A DNA stretch of 64,000 nt, taken from contig NC_090132.1 of the NCBI RefSeq assembly GCF_040581485.1, positions 21,048,911 to 21,112,910 of the forward strand, written 5' to 3'. Source of the DNA: Linepithema humile (taxonomy: Eukaryota; Arthropoda; Insecta; Hymenoptera; Formicidae). The notes under the pieces were generated by a model. That model was not told the origin of the DNA and made no database searches. It was given only the letters and a program-made list of their open reading frames with translations. This document shows positions 1-13,900 of this stretch, in pieces. The translations under genes and the position numbers were made by a program. Numbering within the stretch: the stretch's first letter is position 1; each line of letters opens with the position of its first letter.

Positions 1-3000
1 GATTCTGATGAACATTCTCACAAACAGTTATTATAGGTGAGTGCAACTTGTACAACGAACAAATTCCACGTGGTTCTAGAATATTTCAAATACACATTTT
101 TCTTTTTACGAAGGGGGGCATTAAAAGTACTGCATTAAAAAAAATATAAACATTAACATAGTAAAGTAGCACACTTACCGGAGAGACCGCTCTTATCGTT
201 AAGCTACTTAGAAGCTATAAAGATTATCTCTATATATACGACCTTACGTATACTTTCTTGTTTGTCTTACATATTTAGCAACACTACGCTTACATGACTA
301 ATATTTTTCAAAGAAAAGTTTCCCTGGCATACTTATACGTATATAAGTATATATGTATGTATGTATATAAACTATAATGTGATTATTATAATTGCTAGCC
401 GTGATAGAGTTGCTCTTGTAAGATCTTTTATAAGAAACTTTAATTACATTTAAAACTAATTTTTATTTATAATAGATATAATATCAATATTAATACTTAT
501 CTACATGCAAATTGCTTCAAATTGAGTAATATTTTTGCTAATTATGATTTTGTATTCAGAACGATGGCGGGCAAGAATGATCCTTCGCCGATCGCAGTCA
601 AAACACATCCCTTCCAGCAAACGTCGCAACCGCAAGAGTTCAATATCGGTATGGCCAGCTGCGCTGCTTTCATCGGCATGGATTTCGTGCTACTGCCGAT
701 TACTTTAGCAGTGGACATGGTTTACGATCGCGAGGTAAGAGTTTCGCTCTTTAAACTCTGTTTCTTAATAAATGATTATACACAGAGTGTTAGCTTGCAT
801 TTTTCGCACAGATCTTTCAATATCCAACGCCACTAAATATTTTAGTAATTAAAAATTGAGCTAAAGATCTATTAACGCCTTAAATTGAGACAGATAGCAG
901 AGTTTCTTCTTAATTAATTCATAAAATAATTTTAAAACAATTAGATTTTCTGAACTCCATTTCTCAATATCTATTTATTCAAATCATACTGATTTAAAAT
1001 CAGTCGAATTAAGCAAGCATAAAAAATTGAAATGTTCAGTGCAATTTCTTCACACGTAACGCATTGTTGTGCAATGATCTTTTCGAATATTTTCCAGATT
1101 AAAGCGAAGAATCAGCTCCGCGTGAACGGTCTGTCGTTCCCGATGTACTTTCTCAGCTACTTCATCGTGCTGGTCGGTCTGATGATGTTCATCTGTATGT
1201 GTATCCTCGGCATCATATTCCTCTTCGACGTGCCTTCGCTACAAGAGCTACCGGCGCTTATCACCCTCAGCACTCTTCTCATGCTCTACTGCCCATCGTC
1301 CATTCTTTTCTCAACCTGCCTCAGCTACATCTTCGACAAGATGGACTCCGCGCAAAGCATTCTGCCGAACATCGCGACCTTCTTCGGACTGATACCGTTC
1401 CTCCTCGTCGTATTTCTCGATATGCTGGGACTCGGTAAGCTAAGACCGTCTTTTCCTCAGCGGAAATGCGGATGGAAGTAGCACACTTTTGCTTACTTAC
1501 TGAAACTATTGTTTTTTTTTTTTCATTCGCAGCATTATTGAAACTTTTAAGTATGACAAGCCTTTGATTTCAATTTCTAAGTCAAACGGTGAATCATTCA
1601 CACGGCTTGGGAGGATTCTTTTTTTTTTTTTTAATCTTTGAAATTTTCAAGTTACAAGCTTCGTCGACTGTCTTTAACGAAATCCGATTATTTACCAATA
1701 TTTGCACTTGGTTGTAATAATGATTTCTTAATAACGTTCTGTTTAAGGTGGGACAGCGGCATTTGCGTTGCACATCGTCTTCTCCCTGTTAAATTCCATG
1801 TACGTTCCGTACGCGGCGGTATACTACGTGGATCGCGTTTATCTGATGTGCTCCATCAATGCCGCCTGCCATCACCTCACCATGTCCGATTATCTCACCA
1901 CGGAGATCATACTGATGGCCGTCGGGGTACTTTTGCATTGCCCGCTTTTGTTCTTCCTTCTGCTCCTGCTGGACATTAAGAAGAGTGGCGGCAACGTTAG
2001 CGATTTCTTCAAATACTTCCTGGTTAGTGCAAAAATCCCCGAAACTTTTTATTCTCAACTACAGACGTGTTTTTGCCCTCATTTGTTATACGCATGTATC
2101 GGGAAGCTCGTAGCAATTTTTATGCTAAGATCGAAAACAATTTTCATATATTTAAATCCCTCTTTATTCAGTATGCAACATTGTTTTCCATACATACCAA
2201 TTTTTACATACGGCGAATGTCGGCTTAATAGCTTTAACGTGCACTGACGTGCTCTTTTGTCATTTATCGAAAATCGTTACGAACTTTCTCCGAACAACCT
2301 AAAAGTTTAGTACTTGCATTGTTGTCGTCAGTTTACATTTTAAAGTGCAATTGACGTCACTTCGTCGTAAAAAGAGTTGTTGGCAAATTTTTCGGTTTTC
2401 TTTCTTTTTAAAATTCAATTTTTTATTTTTTTTTTATTGTAACCCTGGAAAAAGTAATTTATGGAGGCACTCAGTAGTATCGTTCTGAAAATATAATATA
2501 TCCTTTTATTCAAGTCGAATATTCCTTTTATGATTTAATAAATGAATGAAAAAAATGATAATTTAAGATGTATATTTCCATTAGAAAATTATTAAAGTAT
2601 TTTTAAAGTTTCCATGAACATTTGGAAAGGAGACATAATTTTTTTTCATTCTTGCAGCATAATGGCGGCTCCATTGGCGAAGAAATTATGGAGAACTCTG
2701 ACATTGGCGAACACGAAGACGCGGATGTAAAGAACGAGCGACAAAAGGTCTTCAACTTAATTACATCGTCGGCCGTTCAAGAGCCGCCTGTAGTATTAGT
2801 TCAGGTAAGTCAGACCAAGTTAAATTATCTTCCATTATAATGTAAAGTAGTCCCAGATAGCCAAGCCTATCAATGGCGAATTTTGTAAAGCGTTTCTGCT
2901 GTGAGTTCCGTCACGAGAAAAGTGACAAATTTAATATATAGTTCATCATACTGCAGTGTATCTGCAGAATATCAGCAGAAGTCGTAAATGTATCTTAACT

Positions 3001-5099
3001 TAAAAGCAACATAAAAGCGTTGATCAGAGTATTATTATTATATCTCTCTGTATGTAGATTTATCTCACAGATATTTCAATATTGCTTTTTTTAATCAAAA
3101 CTAATTACCCACGTTTATCAACAATGTGAAGCACTTTTACGTAAATATTCATTCACGTTGAAAATGCACGAATGTAGAATCTGAGGAAGGAGTACCGGCA
3201 GCGAGAGGTAGGATCATCCTGCGGCTGCTGCTCGAAGCGCGAGGAAGAGGCCACGCAGAAGCAGCGGAAGACCGCTGTGAGAAATCTCTCGCTTGCGGTG
3301 GACCCGGGCGAGGTTCTGGGCTTGCTGGGTCACAATGGCGCCGGCAAGACCACAACCATGAAAATCATCATCGCCGAGGAGGCAGCGACGAGGGGCAGAG
3401 TGCAGATCGGCGGTCATAACATCAACACCCACATGGTGGACGCTTTCCAGCAGATGGGTTATTGTCCCCAACACGACGCTCAATGGAAAAACATTACCGT
3501 GAGAGAGCATCTGGAATGCTACGCCGCGATTCGCGGGGTTCCGCGGGGCGATATTGACAGGTGCGATTTTTTCACACAATTAATTAGCGGAAATCTTGGG
3601 TTTTTTTTTTCTAGATAAGAAATGTTTGATTTTATAGCGATGATTACATAGAATGTCAGTTCTTCTAATATAGCTCGCAGACCATTGTCGAATTTTGAAT
3701 TGCTACATACATTTGTTTGACATCCGATTGCAGAATCGTAGACTTGTATTTGTCCGGTCTGCAAATCCATGAACACGCCGACAAGCAGACCCAAGAATGT
3801 TCCGGAGGGACTAGAAGAAAGCTTAGCTTCGCGATGGCGATGATCGGTGGGCCCAAGGTGGTTCTCATGGACGAACCGAGCACGGGCATGGATCCAAAAT
3901 CGAAGAGATTCCTATGGGACACAATTCTCGCTAGTTTCCAGGTCAATTGCATTACTGTACGCTATTCTTCCTATTCTATTTAATGTATTTTTAAAAGTAG
4001 AATATTTCTAAAAACTAAGATAATAGTACGAAATCGTGAATAAATGGCAAATAAAAAATATAATAAAGTAATTATTTAGATAGAAAAATAATATTTAGAC
4101 TATAATTATATTTAAGAATATTTAGAAAAATATAAATGACAAAAAGTAACAGATCACTAGACAGTTTTATATCAAGAATTTTTTCAAAAGGATTTTTCAT
4201 ATATCTCATTATTGCCATAATGTTCTGCAACAGGGTGGCAGAGGAGCCATATTGACCACCCACTCCATGGAGGAGGCTGATGCGCTGTGTTCGAGGGTCG
4301 GCATAATGGTGAAGGGCGAGCTGAGATGCATCGGCTCGACTCAACACCTGAAGAACCTCTACGGCGCTGGCTACACTCTCGAGATGAAGCTGCTGGGCGG
4401 CGATTGCACGCCGACGACTCCCTCCGGTGACAGGATCGCCGGCTTGAAAGAATTCGTCGCCGGCCTCTTCCCTGACGTCACTCTGGAGGAGAGCTTCGCC
4501 GACCGGCTGGTCTTCGCCGTGCCTCAACACGCTGTCAACTCGCTGGCCGAGTGCTTCATACAGTTGGAGAAAGGTGAGGAAACAGTTTGAAAAGATCGAG
4601 CGATGCTTTCGGAGCTTAACAAGCAATCTGTCATAATTATAAAGAATACAAAATTTAGAGAAAGATAAAAACTAGAGAGTAGAGCGTTTTAAAATTTTAT
4701 TTTATCGATTTCTGCATTCTTTTGGATATGGCAAACTGGAAAATGAAGTTTTAGGTCAGAAATATACCCCAAGTTTCCGGAATTTGCGTTTGAATGATGT
4801 AATTAAAGTAATTAAAAGCACTTGAAACGCTGCGTAAGATTTAAAGTTTGATTACGAGTCTCTCTTCAATCGGGAGACGTAAGACACGAGATAAGAACTT
4901 GAAATTACCGTGATGAGCGACTTAAGACATAGAACGTCGAGCTTTGTTATAAACGCCGAGGACCTCCGTAATCCTTTGAAAATTTCTGCTTACAGCCAAG
5001 CTTGAACTGGACATAGAAGAATATAGCTTTAGTCAAACTACCCTGGAGCAAGTGTTCCTCAAGTTCTCGCACTACGACGAGGGCAACTCCGTGGAATGA
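1..5099 (+). CDS. ABC transporter subfamily A (ABCA3-like), 3' part, nine exons
   Basis: Full-length ABCA proteins are membrane ATPases that move lipids. Only the C-terminal 667 residues lie in the window; the gene runs off the left edge. Exons: <1-36, 560-734, 1098-1434, 1748-2022, 2658-2804, 3178-3560, 3734-3941, 4234-4573, 4996-5099 (TGA 5097-5099). All junctions are GT-AG and the phases join exactly. Exons 2-4 encode the membrane helices of TMD2, with the family's conserved GGTAAFALH stretch at the exon 3/4 junction. NBD2 has Walker A GHNGAGKTT (3328-3354), Q-loop YCPQHDAQW, signature CSGGTRRKLS, Walker B VVLMDEPS with D-loop STGMDP, and H-loop TTHSMEEAD, so it looks ATPase-competent. The last two exons encode the C-terminal regulatory domain, ending near TTLEQVFLKF. 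A short Cys-rich insert (CGCC, about 3211-3222) precedes NBD2. Family is certain; the ABCA3-like subtype is inferred. Confidence 0.95.
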
Positions 5100-6720
5100 T
5101 GATTCGCGGTGCTAATGTGCCATTGTTACGTGATAATCAGTGATGAACTCGCGATTAGCGCGCACGAAAGGACTGTTTATTCGCCCGCGAGCGCGTAAAA
5201 AGAAAAAAAGAAAAAAAATGTGCTCGAAGGATGGACGCTTTTAGATGCTCGAGGATCTGTGGAACGATTTCCGTTGTCCTTGCTGACAAATCGTGCGATT
5301 ACATTACGACGAAGCGCACCGCTCATTTCGAAATGTTGCAGATGGGACGGTGAACATGATGGCTAGTTAACGGTTCTAGTGTTGTATTCCGAACAAGTAT
5401 CTAAAGTGACACATCGTCTCGTGCCTTCAAATCCCAGGAGGGGTAATGAAGAAACGACGGAATGACGAGGGAACAGGAGTTTGTCAATAGCTTTAATTGT
5501 ATTATGAAGTATTTCCACGTATCAGGACAACACGTTGTTTATAAGCTTGATAAAAAAAAAAAAAAAAAAACGAGGAAACGATAGAGCGGCAAAGGAACAA
5601 TTATGAAAGCCGTAAACGTTTAAGATAACGAAGAATTGCTTAATTGTTCCGAAATATTGGAGAAGCAACTAGGGAATTATAGAACACCGAAAAAAACAAT
5701 TAGTCAGTAATGCGTTGTGCTTAAAGAAACGGATGAGTTTCTTCGTAATTCCAGGAGGAAGAGCGAAGTAAAGTGATGGGAATAGCTAGCCAATCGTCTC
5801 GTCGTTACGTTCAACAGCTAGGAAAACGAAACTGGGAGTGGCTGAAAACTGGGATTGATAAAACGACGAGCGGATAGTTATATCGCAGCCTAGAATTGCG
5901 CGATTCGAGAGAGTAAAGTAAACTAGTCGCTTTGTAGGTGCAAACTGTTGGCGGAACGAGAGACGGCAGAACTATGAGGGATCAGTTAGCGAGTAGTTTC
6001 CCAACGTGCAGTTTCAAAGGAGCATCAAAGTCGCCTTGCTGCACGGTATCGATGAAGAAACGAAGTGCGATTAGATGGCGGAGCTTCGAAAGAGTGTACT
6101 AATAAAAATGAGAGCTCGGTTGTTCTAAAGTGTTGAAGAAATTACGGAGTGGAGCGGTGGAGAACTTAAACAATCGCGGATGATAAAATTTGTCTCGCTG
6201 TTGTAAAATGAGTCGACAGACGACCGAAGTAATAAGGGTTCATTAAATCGTAGTGCGTTTCGAGAAAACTTTACAAATCAAGAAATGAGACTGGAGAACG
6301 GTGAAACGTAATGTCCTTCTTTCAGATGGTGCTTCGAAGAAGTGTCGGAATAATAGGCCGCTTTTTTTCAACCTTCACTGGCGAAACGACGGATCGGCGG
6401 ACGGGATGAGCTAGGAATAAATAATAACTTGAAACGTGTGGCGTTGTGCTTTGAGGGAATTTCACGGGTGATAAGGGCGATCGAAGCGATCGAAGGCGAG
6501 ACGCTGACGGCGGTCTTACTGTTTTCGCGCTGGTTGAATGAGCGCACGCAAATCGTCCCTCGCGAAGGAAAGACTCTCTCTATAAAGTTCTGTGTATTTA
6601 TTCTGTAAATAGTCTCGCGGGTACACGCCGTGGAGTATTACAATTGCGATTCGAGCACGACCCCCCCCCCCTCCCTTCCCCCTTCCCCTCCCTCCCCCCT
6701 TTTAACGACGGAGCGTCACT
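5100..6720 (+). other. 3' UTR and flank of the ABCA gene
   Basis: No open frame is supported here. Candidate AATAAA poly(A) signals occur at 6101-6106 and 6416-6421, so a 3' UTR of roughly 1-1.3 kb is plausible. It holds an A19 run (5552-5570). A pyrimidine-only tract starting with eleven Cs follows at 6661-6703. The true cleavage site cannot be read from sequence alone. Confidence 0.45.
6661..6703. repeat. Polypyrimidine (C-rich) tract
   Basis: Forty-three consecutive pyrimidines beginning with eleven Cs, downstream of the ABCA gene. It stands out sharply from the AT-rich surroundings and is a low-complexity tract. Confidence 0.85.
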
Positions 6721-9700
6721 TTAAAGCTGAAGTTTACGCTCGATATTTTCCAGATTTGTATCTGTGACGTCTTTACTTCTCTCATCGGCGTTGTCTTGTC
6801 GTAACGTAATGTCCAGGAGGAAGAGATCCTCCAGAATTACTGTCAGAAATCAGCGGCGGAAGGTAAATGTCGGGCGTAAACGCGAGGAACAGACGTCCTC
6901 GTGGCGTAGTGTCGAAGTTACTGGTGGTCCATTTCGTATTTGAAAACTTACCAGTAACAGATCTCATACCAATATTGCACTGGAATTGGAGTACACACGG
7001 TGTCCGTTGTCCTCAAACAGGACGGCTCCTTGGCAGGAGTTGCAAATCGATGGACCGGTTCGAGAAGGTTCCTGGCGATAAATCGGTCTTTAGCTCTGGT
7101 CGCGTCATTTATGATGATATTGAAGAGATCTTCACCTAATAATTACTCGAATACCATTAAAGCGCGTAGTTATTTCTTTATCATCTTCCCTGCAACCTTG
7201 TGCGCGGATTACTGTACTTTACAAAAAAAATACTAGGTCAAAGTGAATCGATGGAAATTTATTTTACGAAATTGTGTAAACTTTTATTAAGCTCAAAATG
7301 TGCGATACGAATTGATTTTCAATTGCAAGGATAATGCGTAATCTGCAAATATTGTTAAATTAAATATGGATTTCGAAAATTCAGTGTTTAATTTCATAGA
7401 ATAAATATTTATCAAGCTGGAGAATTTGAAATATTTATCAATTTCTTTTATTGATCTGTTAAGCAGCAAAAAAAGGACTTTTTCACAAAGTTACAACAGT
7501 TCAAAGATCGACAATTTTTCTGCAAAAATTTAGTGATCCTTTAATTTTGCTATTTAGTATATTTTCTGCGGATAATAAGTATTTCAAAGGGACACAGATA
7601 TTGTTAGAACTTTCTACGTAAGGTTGCGAGTAAGATGTTGATTTTTTTGGATCATTGAAAGATTGAAAATAAATTTGTGACGCAGGATTTGAAATTACCC
7701 ATTTTTTGAGCCGAGCCATCGTGAGTGCTGTTGGGCCATACTGAATGCAGCGAGTTACGAGGGGTGTTTGAGAAGGAACTTTTATCGCGCTATACAGTTA
7801 TTTGCTCTTCTAATGGCCAAAGAAGTTCCAAGTTTTAGTCATTTCGAATTTTAAGCACGAATATATAATGGTGTGTAAGTTTTAGATTTAATATTTGTAT
7901 CTTCCATAATTTCTGGGAAAATTTCAAAGAGGACTCTTTGAAAAGCATAAATATCAAAATTATATTCAATAGTTTTGTATTTAAGAAAGGATTAAATTAA
8001 AAGGATAAATGTTGCTCAGGAATTAAGGGTGCGGCGATTAGCGATACATTAAAAAAAATCTGTCGCATTAAAGAAAAAGGTAATCGTTAGAGTAATAAAT
8101 TTATTAAAAGTAGTGTTAAAATTCATTTGAAATACAGTGAATTATTTATTAATAGATAATTATTAGAGCAATAAAGTTAATTCCAATCGTGAAATATTAT
8201 TCGTTAAGTTTTCATTGCATAGAAATGTTACTGAGTATTTTCAGGGAGGGATAAATATTGCATAGCTTATTTTTGTTAACTGAAGCTGCGATGTTTCACT
8301 GTGATCAAATTGGACGGTGTTTAATTCTCTTTTGATAAGATTTAATGTGCCTTGAGTTTAATACCAAATTATTAGTCAATAAATCTATAATTGTCATGCT
8401 TGCAAGATAAAATGCAACTGTTCCCGAGAGCTGCGAAGTGGCGTAACGATATCTTTTGTGGAAGTACTTGTTACTTTTTTGACAATCCGGTGCGATTATT
8501 TCCTGAAATCTGCACGAAACGTCATATTACTTCTCGAACACCCCTCTCATTTTCTATACACGTATTTAAAAGTACCCTGAAAAGGGCCGTAGTCCTAATG
8601 AAAAAAAAAAAAAAAAAAAACGCAAGAATGACACGGCTTATAGTCTCGAGTGCAACAACTAGTATGTTTTTCTTGTGTGATAATGATAACAATCGTACGG
8701 ACACTCTTTACTATTAAACATCGATCAAATAATACAGCGAATGACTCCGAGAGAAAAGCAGCCGCAGTTGAAAATATTGCTAGTAATGTGAATTTAATTC
8801 TTTGCACACGACAAATCTAATTGGCCATGTCATTACTTTTTCTATTCCAAAAGAATCATAATAGAAAGTAATTTCAAGAATTCAATCAACAGAAGAAATT
8901 AATTATCATAAGAAATATGATATCCATCTTTCTCTTTTTTTATCTAATTTAAAATTTCATGAGAAACAATTGTATAGTAATTGATTTTATTATTGCAATT
9001 TTAATTTGAAAAGGTGCAAAATTTATACGACAAATATTTCATAATATTAAAAAATAATTTATTTTGAAATATTTCTTTCTTATATTGTGACGTTGAGTGC
9101 AAAGAATTAAATCGGCTTTTTGTTGAAAATAATTTCACACACTTTAGTCAGCGTGGACTGAACAACATTAAGCAATATATACAAGAAATTAAAATAGATA
9201 TGAATATGTAATTGAAAGCATGAATGGTAAAGGGCGTCAATTAAAATGCGATCGATTGTTCGATCAGATCGAACAATATTTTAGTCCTTTTATTAATGAG
9301 CAAATTATTTATGAAATGTACCCGAATTGATTTGTATATTGTTTATAAATATTATATGTTGTATAGACTGTCCCAAATTTACTGTCTCTTTCTTTAACAA
9401 GTTCCTTCTAAAATTTCAGATTGATTTTTCTTTGATTAAAAATGTAACAGAAGCACCATCCGCCTTTCTAATGTATTTTTATTTCCAGCATAATATCTTA
9501 TCATATACAATCTTCATTTATTAAAGAGAAATAATCGGAAAACTGGTTTGTATGCTATCTCTTTTCATAAAAAGAAAATGGAGATACGGTAAATTTGGGA
9601 AGTTTATATATAACGTTTATAAATAATTGTCTCAGCATTATAGGATAACTTGAAAGAAAAGTCAAAGTGTCCATCAACATGTGTATATAAATTTTCTTGG

Positions 9701-10177
9701 TCTTGTAAAAAAGAGAAGTAATATGCTTTTTATACAAGTATCATTCACCGAGATTTTAGAATTCCGCTTTTATTGGTTTATAAGATATTTGGGATGATAA
9801 GCATTCTTATCATTCAATTTTTCAAGTAACATAGTCGAACTGAATAAACTCTATCTAAACATCAAACTAAAATGATTGACTTATCTCTCTATCACAAAAT
9901 ACTAAAATTATACGAAATCAGATATTTATTGCAAGATTTTTTTACATTTCCGCAATTTGTACTATTATTTTTTTAAATATAATTAAGAAATGAGTTATTT
10001 TTCCTGTTTATTTTTTATTTAATATTCTATGATATTTTTGTTATAAATGCAAATTTGATTTTTCTTGCAAATTTTAATAAATTATATTTAATATTTAGAT
10101 TTTAATTATATTTGATAGTCTATTTATGTGTATAACTTTTTGTGACTATCATTTTAGTTTTTGTTTTAATTTCCATT

Positions 10178-10192
10178 GCGCGCGCGCGCGCG
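10178..10192. repeat. (GC)n microsatellite
   Basis: Fifteen bases of perfect alternating GC inside very AT-rich DNA. Confidence 0.85.
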
Positions 10193-10774
10193 TAATCTAC
10201 AATTATCTATTCACTAAATATAATTATGTGAACATGTCGCAGATGGTTATTATACTTTCAGGTCATGATTGATTATCGTTATTTATTATTTTTTTATTTA
10301 TTAAAATTTAGGATAATTACCCTTCAATTCGTTGGATTAAGATTATCCATTAAACGTATGATCGCATATATGCGTCTGAGAAACGTAATCCGTGTGCAAA
10401 GATGAACCATGATCTTTGCATGCGAACATTTTACGTGCGAAGAATGAAAGAAGTGTTATGGTTGAGAATTTAAGAAAAGCTTCTGTTAAATATCAATCCG
10501 CATCATTACATCCCCTGCGAAAAATAGGTGGATTAAAAGAAATCGACAGGAATTTATCATGCAAAATCCTTGATTTTTCGAATTCAGCACTTCAGGTTTC
10601 TCTCAACTCGTTTCAATTCTCAAAGTACTTAGTGTCATTTGCAGTTCTCACAAGCAAATTGCATCAGAAATCATTTTCCGAACCTTTTCTGTAGAACATT
10701 AAAACAGGAATACAATTGAATATATGTAGAATTGACTAACATATCCTAATTCTTATTAGTTGAATAGTTTATAG

Positions 10775-10997
10775 CAGTGATGAGCAATCCGCGGCCCTCC
10801 AACTACTTATCTGCGGTCCGCCGAAACGTTAGCAAAAGGCACAATCTGTTGTTAATTATATTGCAAATTATATATCTATTGTAAATCAAATTTTTTTTAT
10901 TAATATATTTAACTATTTAATATTGCGTTTGTTGCGGATGGAATATTAGGTTTTCAATTTTGGCACAACAATTTTTGCAGAGCAAAGCTCATCACTG
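10775..10997. mobile_element. hAT-type MITE, 223 bp
   Basis: The element has perfect 11-bp terminal inverted repeats (CAGTGATGAGC at 10775-10785, its complement at 10987-10997). It is flanked on both sides by the same 8-bp direct repeat GTTTATAG (10767-10774 and 10998-11005). An 8-bp target duplication and CAGTG-type ends are hallmarks of hAT DNA transposons. The left subterminal stretch is GC-rich (CGCGGCCCTCC), as in many hAT ends. No transposase is encoded, so this is a non-autonomous copy. The perfect duplication suggests a fairly recent insertion. Confidence 0.85.
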
Positions 10998-13900
10998 GTT
11001 TATAGCACTTAAAATGATTTAAAATTCATGCATAGAACAGAAATATTAAAAGGAGAGATAGACGAGATTTTAAATATTTCCAAATCGTTGCTTCGAATAT
11101 ATTCGAAATCATAATCTTTTACTACGAATTCCTGTCAATTTTTAGATTTTAAATCAGCTATTTTTTACAGTAGCTGCACTAGGTACACGTACTCCTACTC
11201 TAGCGTATCTCGATAAAGTTTTATTCGATATATACATATAATACACGTCGAAAAATTGCCTGTCCATAGTATCTACCGAGTGGCCATTGTGTGTCTCTGT
11301 ATCAGGACCGGCGGAAACTTTCCGCAAAAAGGTAACTTTGTAAAAAAACAAAAAAAGACACGAATTAGGCTGTAGATCGAATTAGGCTTTTCTCGTTGAT
11401 ACTTTCAAGCTTGTGTAGAACTGTTTCTTAGGATTTTCAACAAATTTCTTAAGATAGAATAAAATCCGAAAGAATTTCGTACGATAAGATCGTTTGGCGT
11501 CATTTGACTATCCCGTTTCCAATTTTCATCCTCTGATTAAAAAAAAAAAAAAAAAAAAAAACATTGATCTATTGGAAATGAATTTCCTAAAATGTCCAAG
11601 CTGAAATGAATAAAGTACAAGTCGAGATTTTAGGTAGGAAAAAAATTACGTATAGTATTTAAAAAATGCTGTTTTTATTTAATTCAATGTTTGTATTAAA
11701 TTATTTACAAGTTTATTAATAAATTATTTAATTGTTATAATTATATTATTTTAATAAAAACATGTTTCTGATCAATATCATATTTTTTACGTTTAATTTG
11801 ATATTAAAAATAAAAAAAAACATATTTCATAAATTATGTTAAGAGAAAATGTAGATCTTCTACTTTCCAATAATCGTAGATTTGCAAAATACTTGTTTCT
11901 TTAAAAGATTACATTCTACATTCTAATTAAAACTCTACAAAATAATTAAATAAATAACAGACATTTCGTATGCAATTTCTGGAATTCAAAAAGTATTGCA
12001 CCTGTTACAAATTGTTATCATGTTTTGTAATTAATGTTTTGCAATTATGTCATCGAAAATGGATTATCGTTCTTCTAATTACGCCTCATTTATATAAATT
12101 ATAATAATCCATTATAATTAACTATTATAATACAAAGAACATGGTTTTTCATATAATTAACTAATAAAAATAATTGAAATTTTAACGAGTAAAAAGATGC
12201 AAGAGATGCGTCAATAAGATGCAAAACAAAACAGGTAGAATGTCTTTCAAATTTTTACAATTCACATGTTGTAAAGTAGTTAAAAAATACTTTTTTTTAA
12301 ATATTTTCTTTGCCGCTAGGACTGAAACGATCTAACAAGGGAACATCTTTGTACAAGGTGTTTTAAAAGTCATGTGTTTTCTCGCTTAATAAAGAAATAG
12401 TTTATTTCTAGTAATTTAAAATTTTTCCTAAACGTATATCTACATTATTACATTTCTTTAATATAAACCTATGACCTTTCTTGCATAAAATTACATAAAA
12501 CTTAGAAAATGTCAAACTCTCCATAGAACTTTCATTAGGAATTAATCATTATTCAATTCAATATTCATTATTATATACAAAAAAGGAAAAAAATGCGCTG
12601 TTTATGTACACTACCTTACAACAGTTGTATAATAAAGTGATGAAAACAGGAGAATGCTTTTGAACGGACGAATGAAGTGAAGAAAAAATAGACTACATTA
12701 TTTTGTTAAAACGCAGCTCTTACACACCGATGCATGCATTTTCATAGAAATAAATTACTTATATCATTATTTCTATCCATTTCTATCCACTTTTTTCCTT
12801 ACACAACTTACAGACCTACAAACGCATGTACATAGATGGATATTTATCCATAATTAGTATTCATAGCATGTGAAAATTTCAAAAATTATTTATATTACAA
12901 TACAATGAATTAATACAGTTTAACTATTTAACGAGTGAATTTGAATTATAAATGTATTATGTTATTTCGATTTAATGAAATACGATTTAGTGTGACGTGA
13001 TGCGCTCTGCAATCAGTATTTAATTCAGTTAATGCATATATGATATAATATCAAGAAATTCTCGAAACATATTTATATAATAAAAAAAAAATAGATTTAC
13101 TCAAAGTCCTAGTCACTTTCATTTCCCACAAAGTAATTCCCAATTCCGGTATTTCTGTCAGAATTGAAAAAAATCTTGAACATTCTTTCGCGTTAACATC
13201 GCAATTTCGCCTGAATCCTTTCAACTGTATCTTTGCCTGTTCGCCTGATGTGATTTCTCGCAATTTGTATCTTTCGCAGGATGAAAAGGCGAAGATTTGA
13301 CTCGATTGAGAAAATCCAACTAAATTGCAGTGCTTAATACGGTGAGAATTTATCGCAGAAGAATTTCTAAGATGTTTAATCCTGGCAGAAATGTTCACGC
13401 GTCTACTTTTAAAAGAGATGAAGGGGACTACAGGAACTTTGCACGATTTATTTATAAATATATTACGGGAATTTTTGAACATTAACTACTTTTTGTTAAT
13501 TTCTTACTTCTAAAAATATAGTTCTTACAGTTCTTAATTAAAATATACAGTTTTGGGATTTCATTTCTCTGATTTTATTCGGTTTCAAGTTCAATCAGCA
13601 AGTTTCGTTGAAAATCTTAAAGAACTTATTCATGATTTATAATCAAATTCCTTTGTCATTGAGTAATATCGAGTAATTTTTTTGCACAGAACAACAGCAT
13701 TATGAATGAGTTGTTCTGTCTCGTATACACAATAGACAAAACGAATTCCAATCACATTCTGGTTAAATTATTTATTATAAACATGATCATACGAATTGCC
13801 AATCGTAGATCCCGAACTTTAATCTTGAAATGAATTAAATTACTTTTTCGAGACTTTTCAGCGCGCATAATTTGAATGTGAAACTTCTAGCTTATCACAA

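Noticed and set aside
7001..7300. Frames at 6867-7236 suggesting a small gene downstream of the ABCA transporter
   Set aside because: Two overlapping frames with no family resemblance and no splice structure; better explained as 3' flanking sequence.
10416..10694. 92-aa plus-strand frame
   Set aside because: No motif or initiation context; composition is like the surrounding intergenic DNA.
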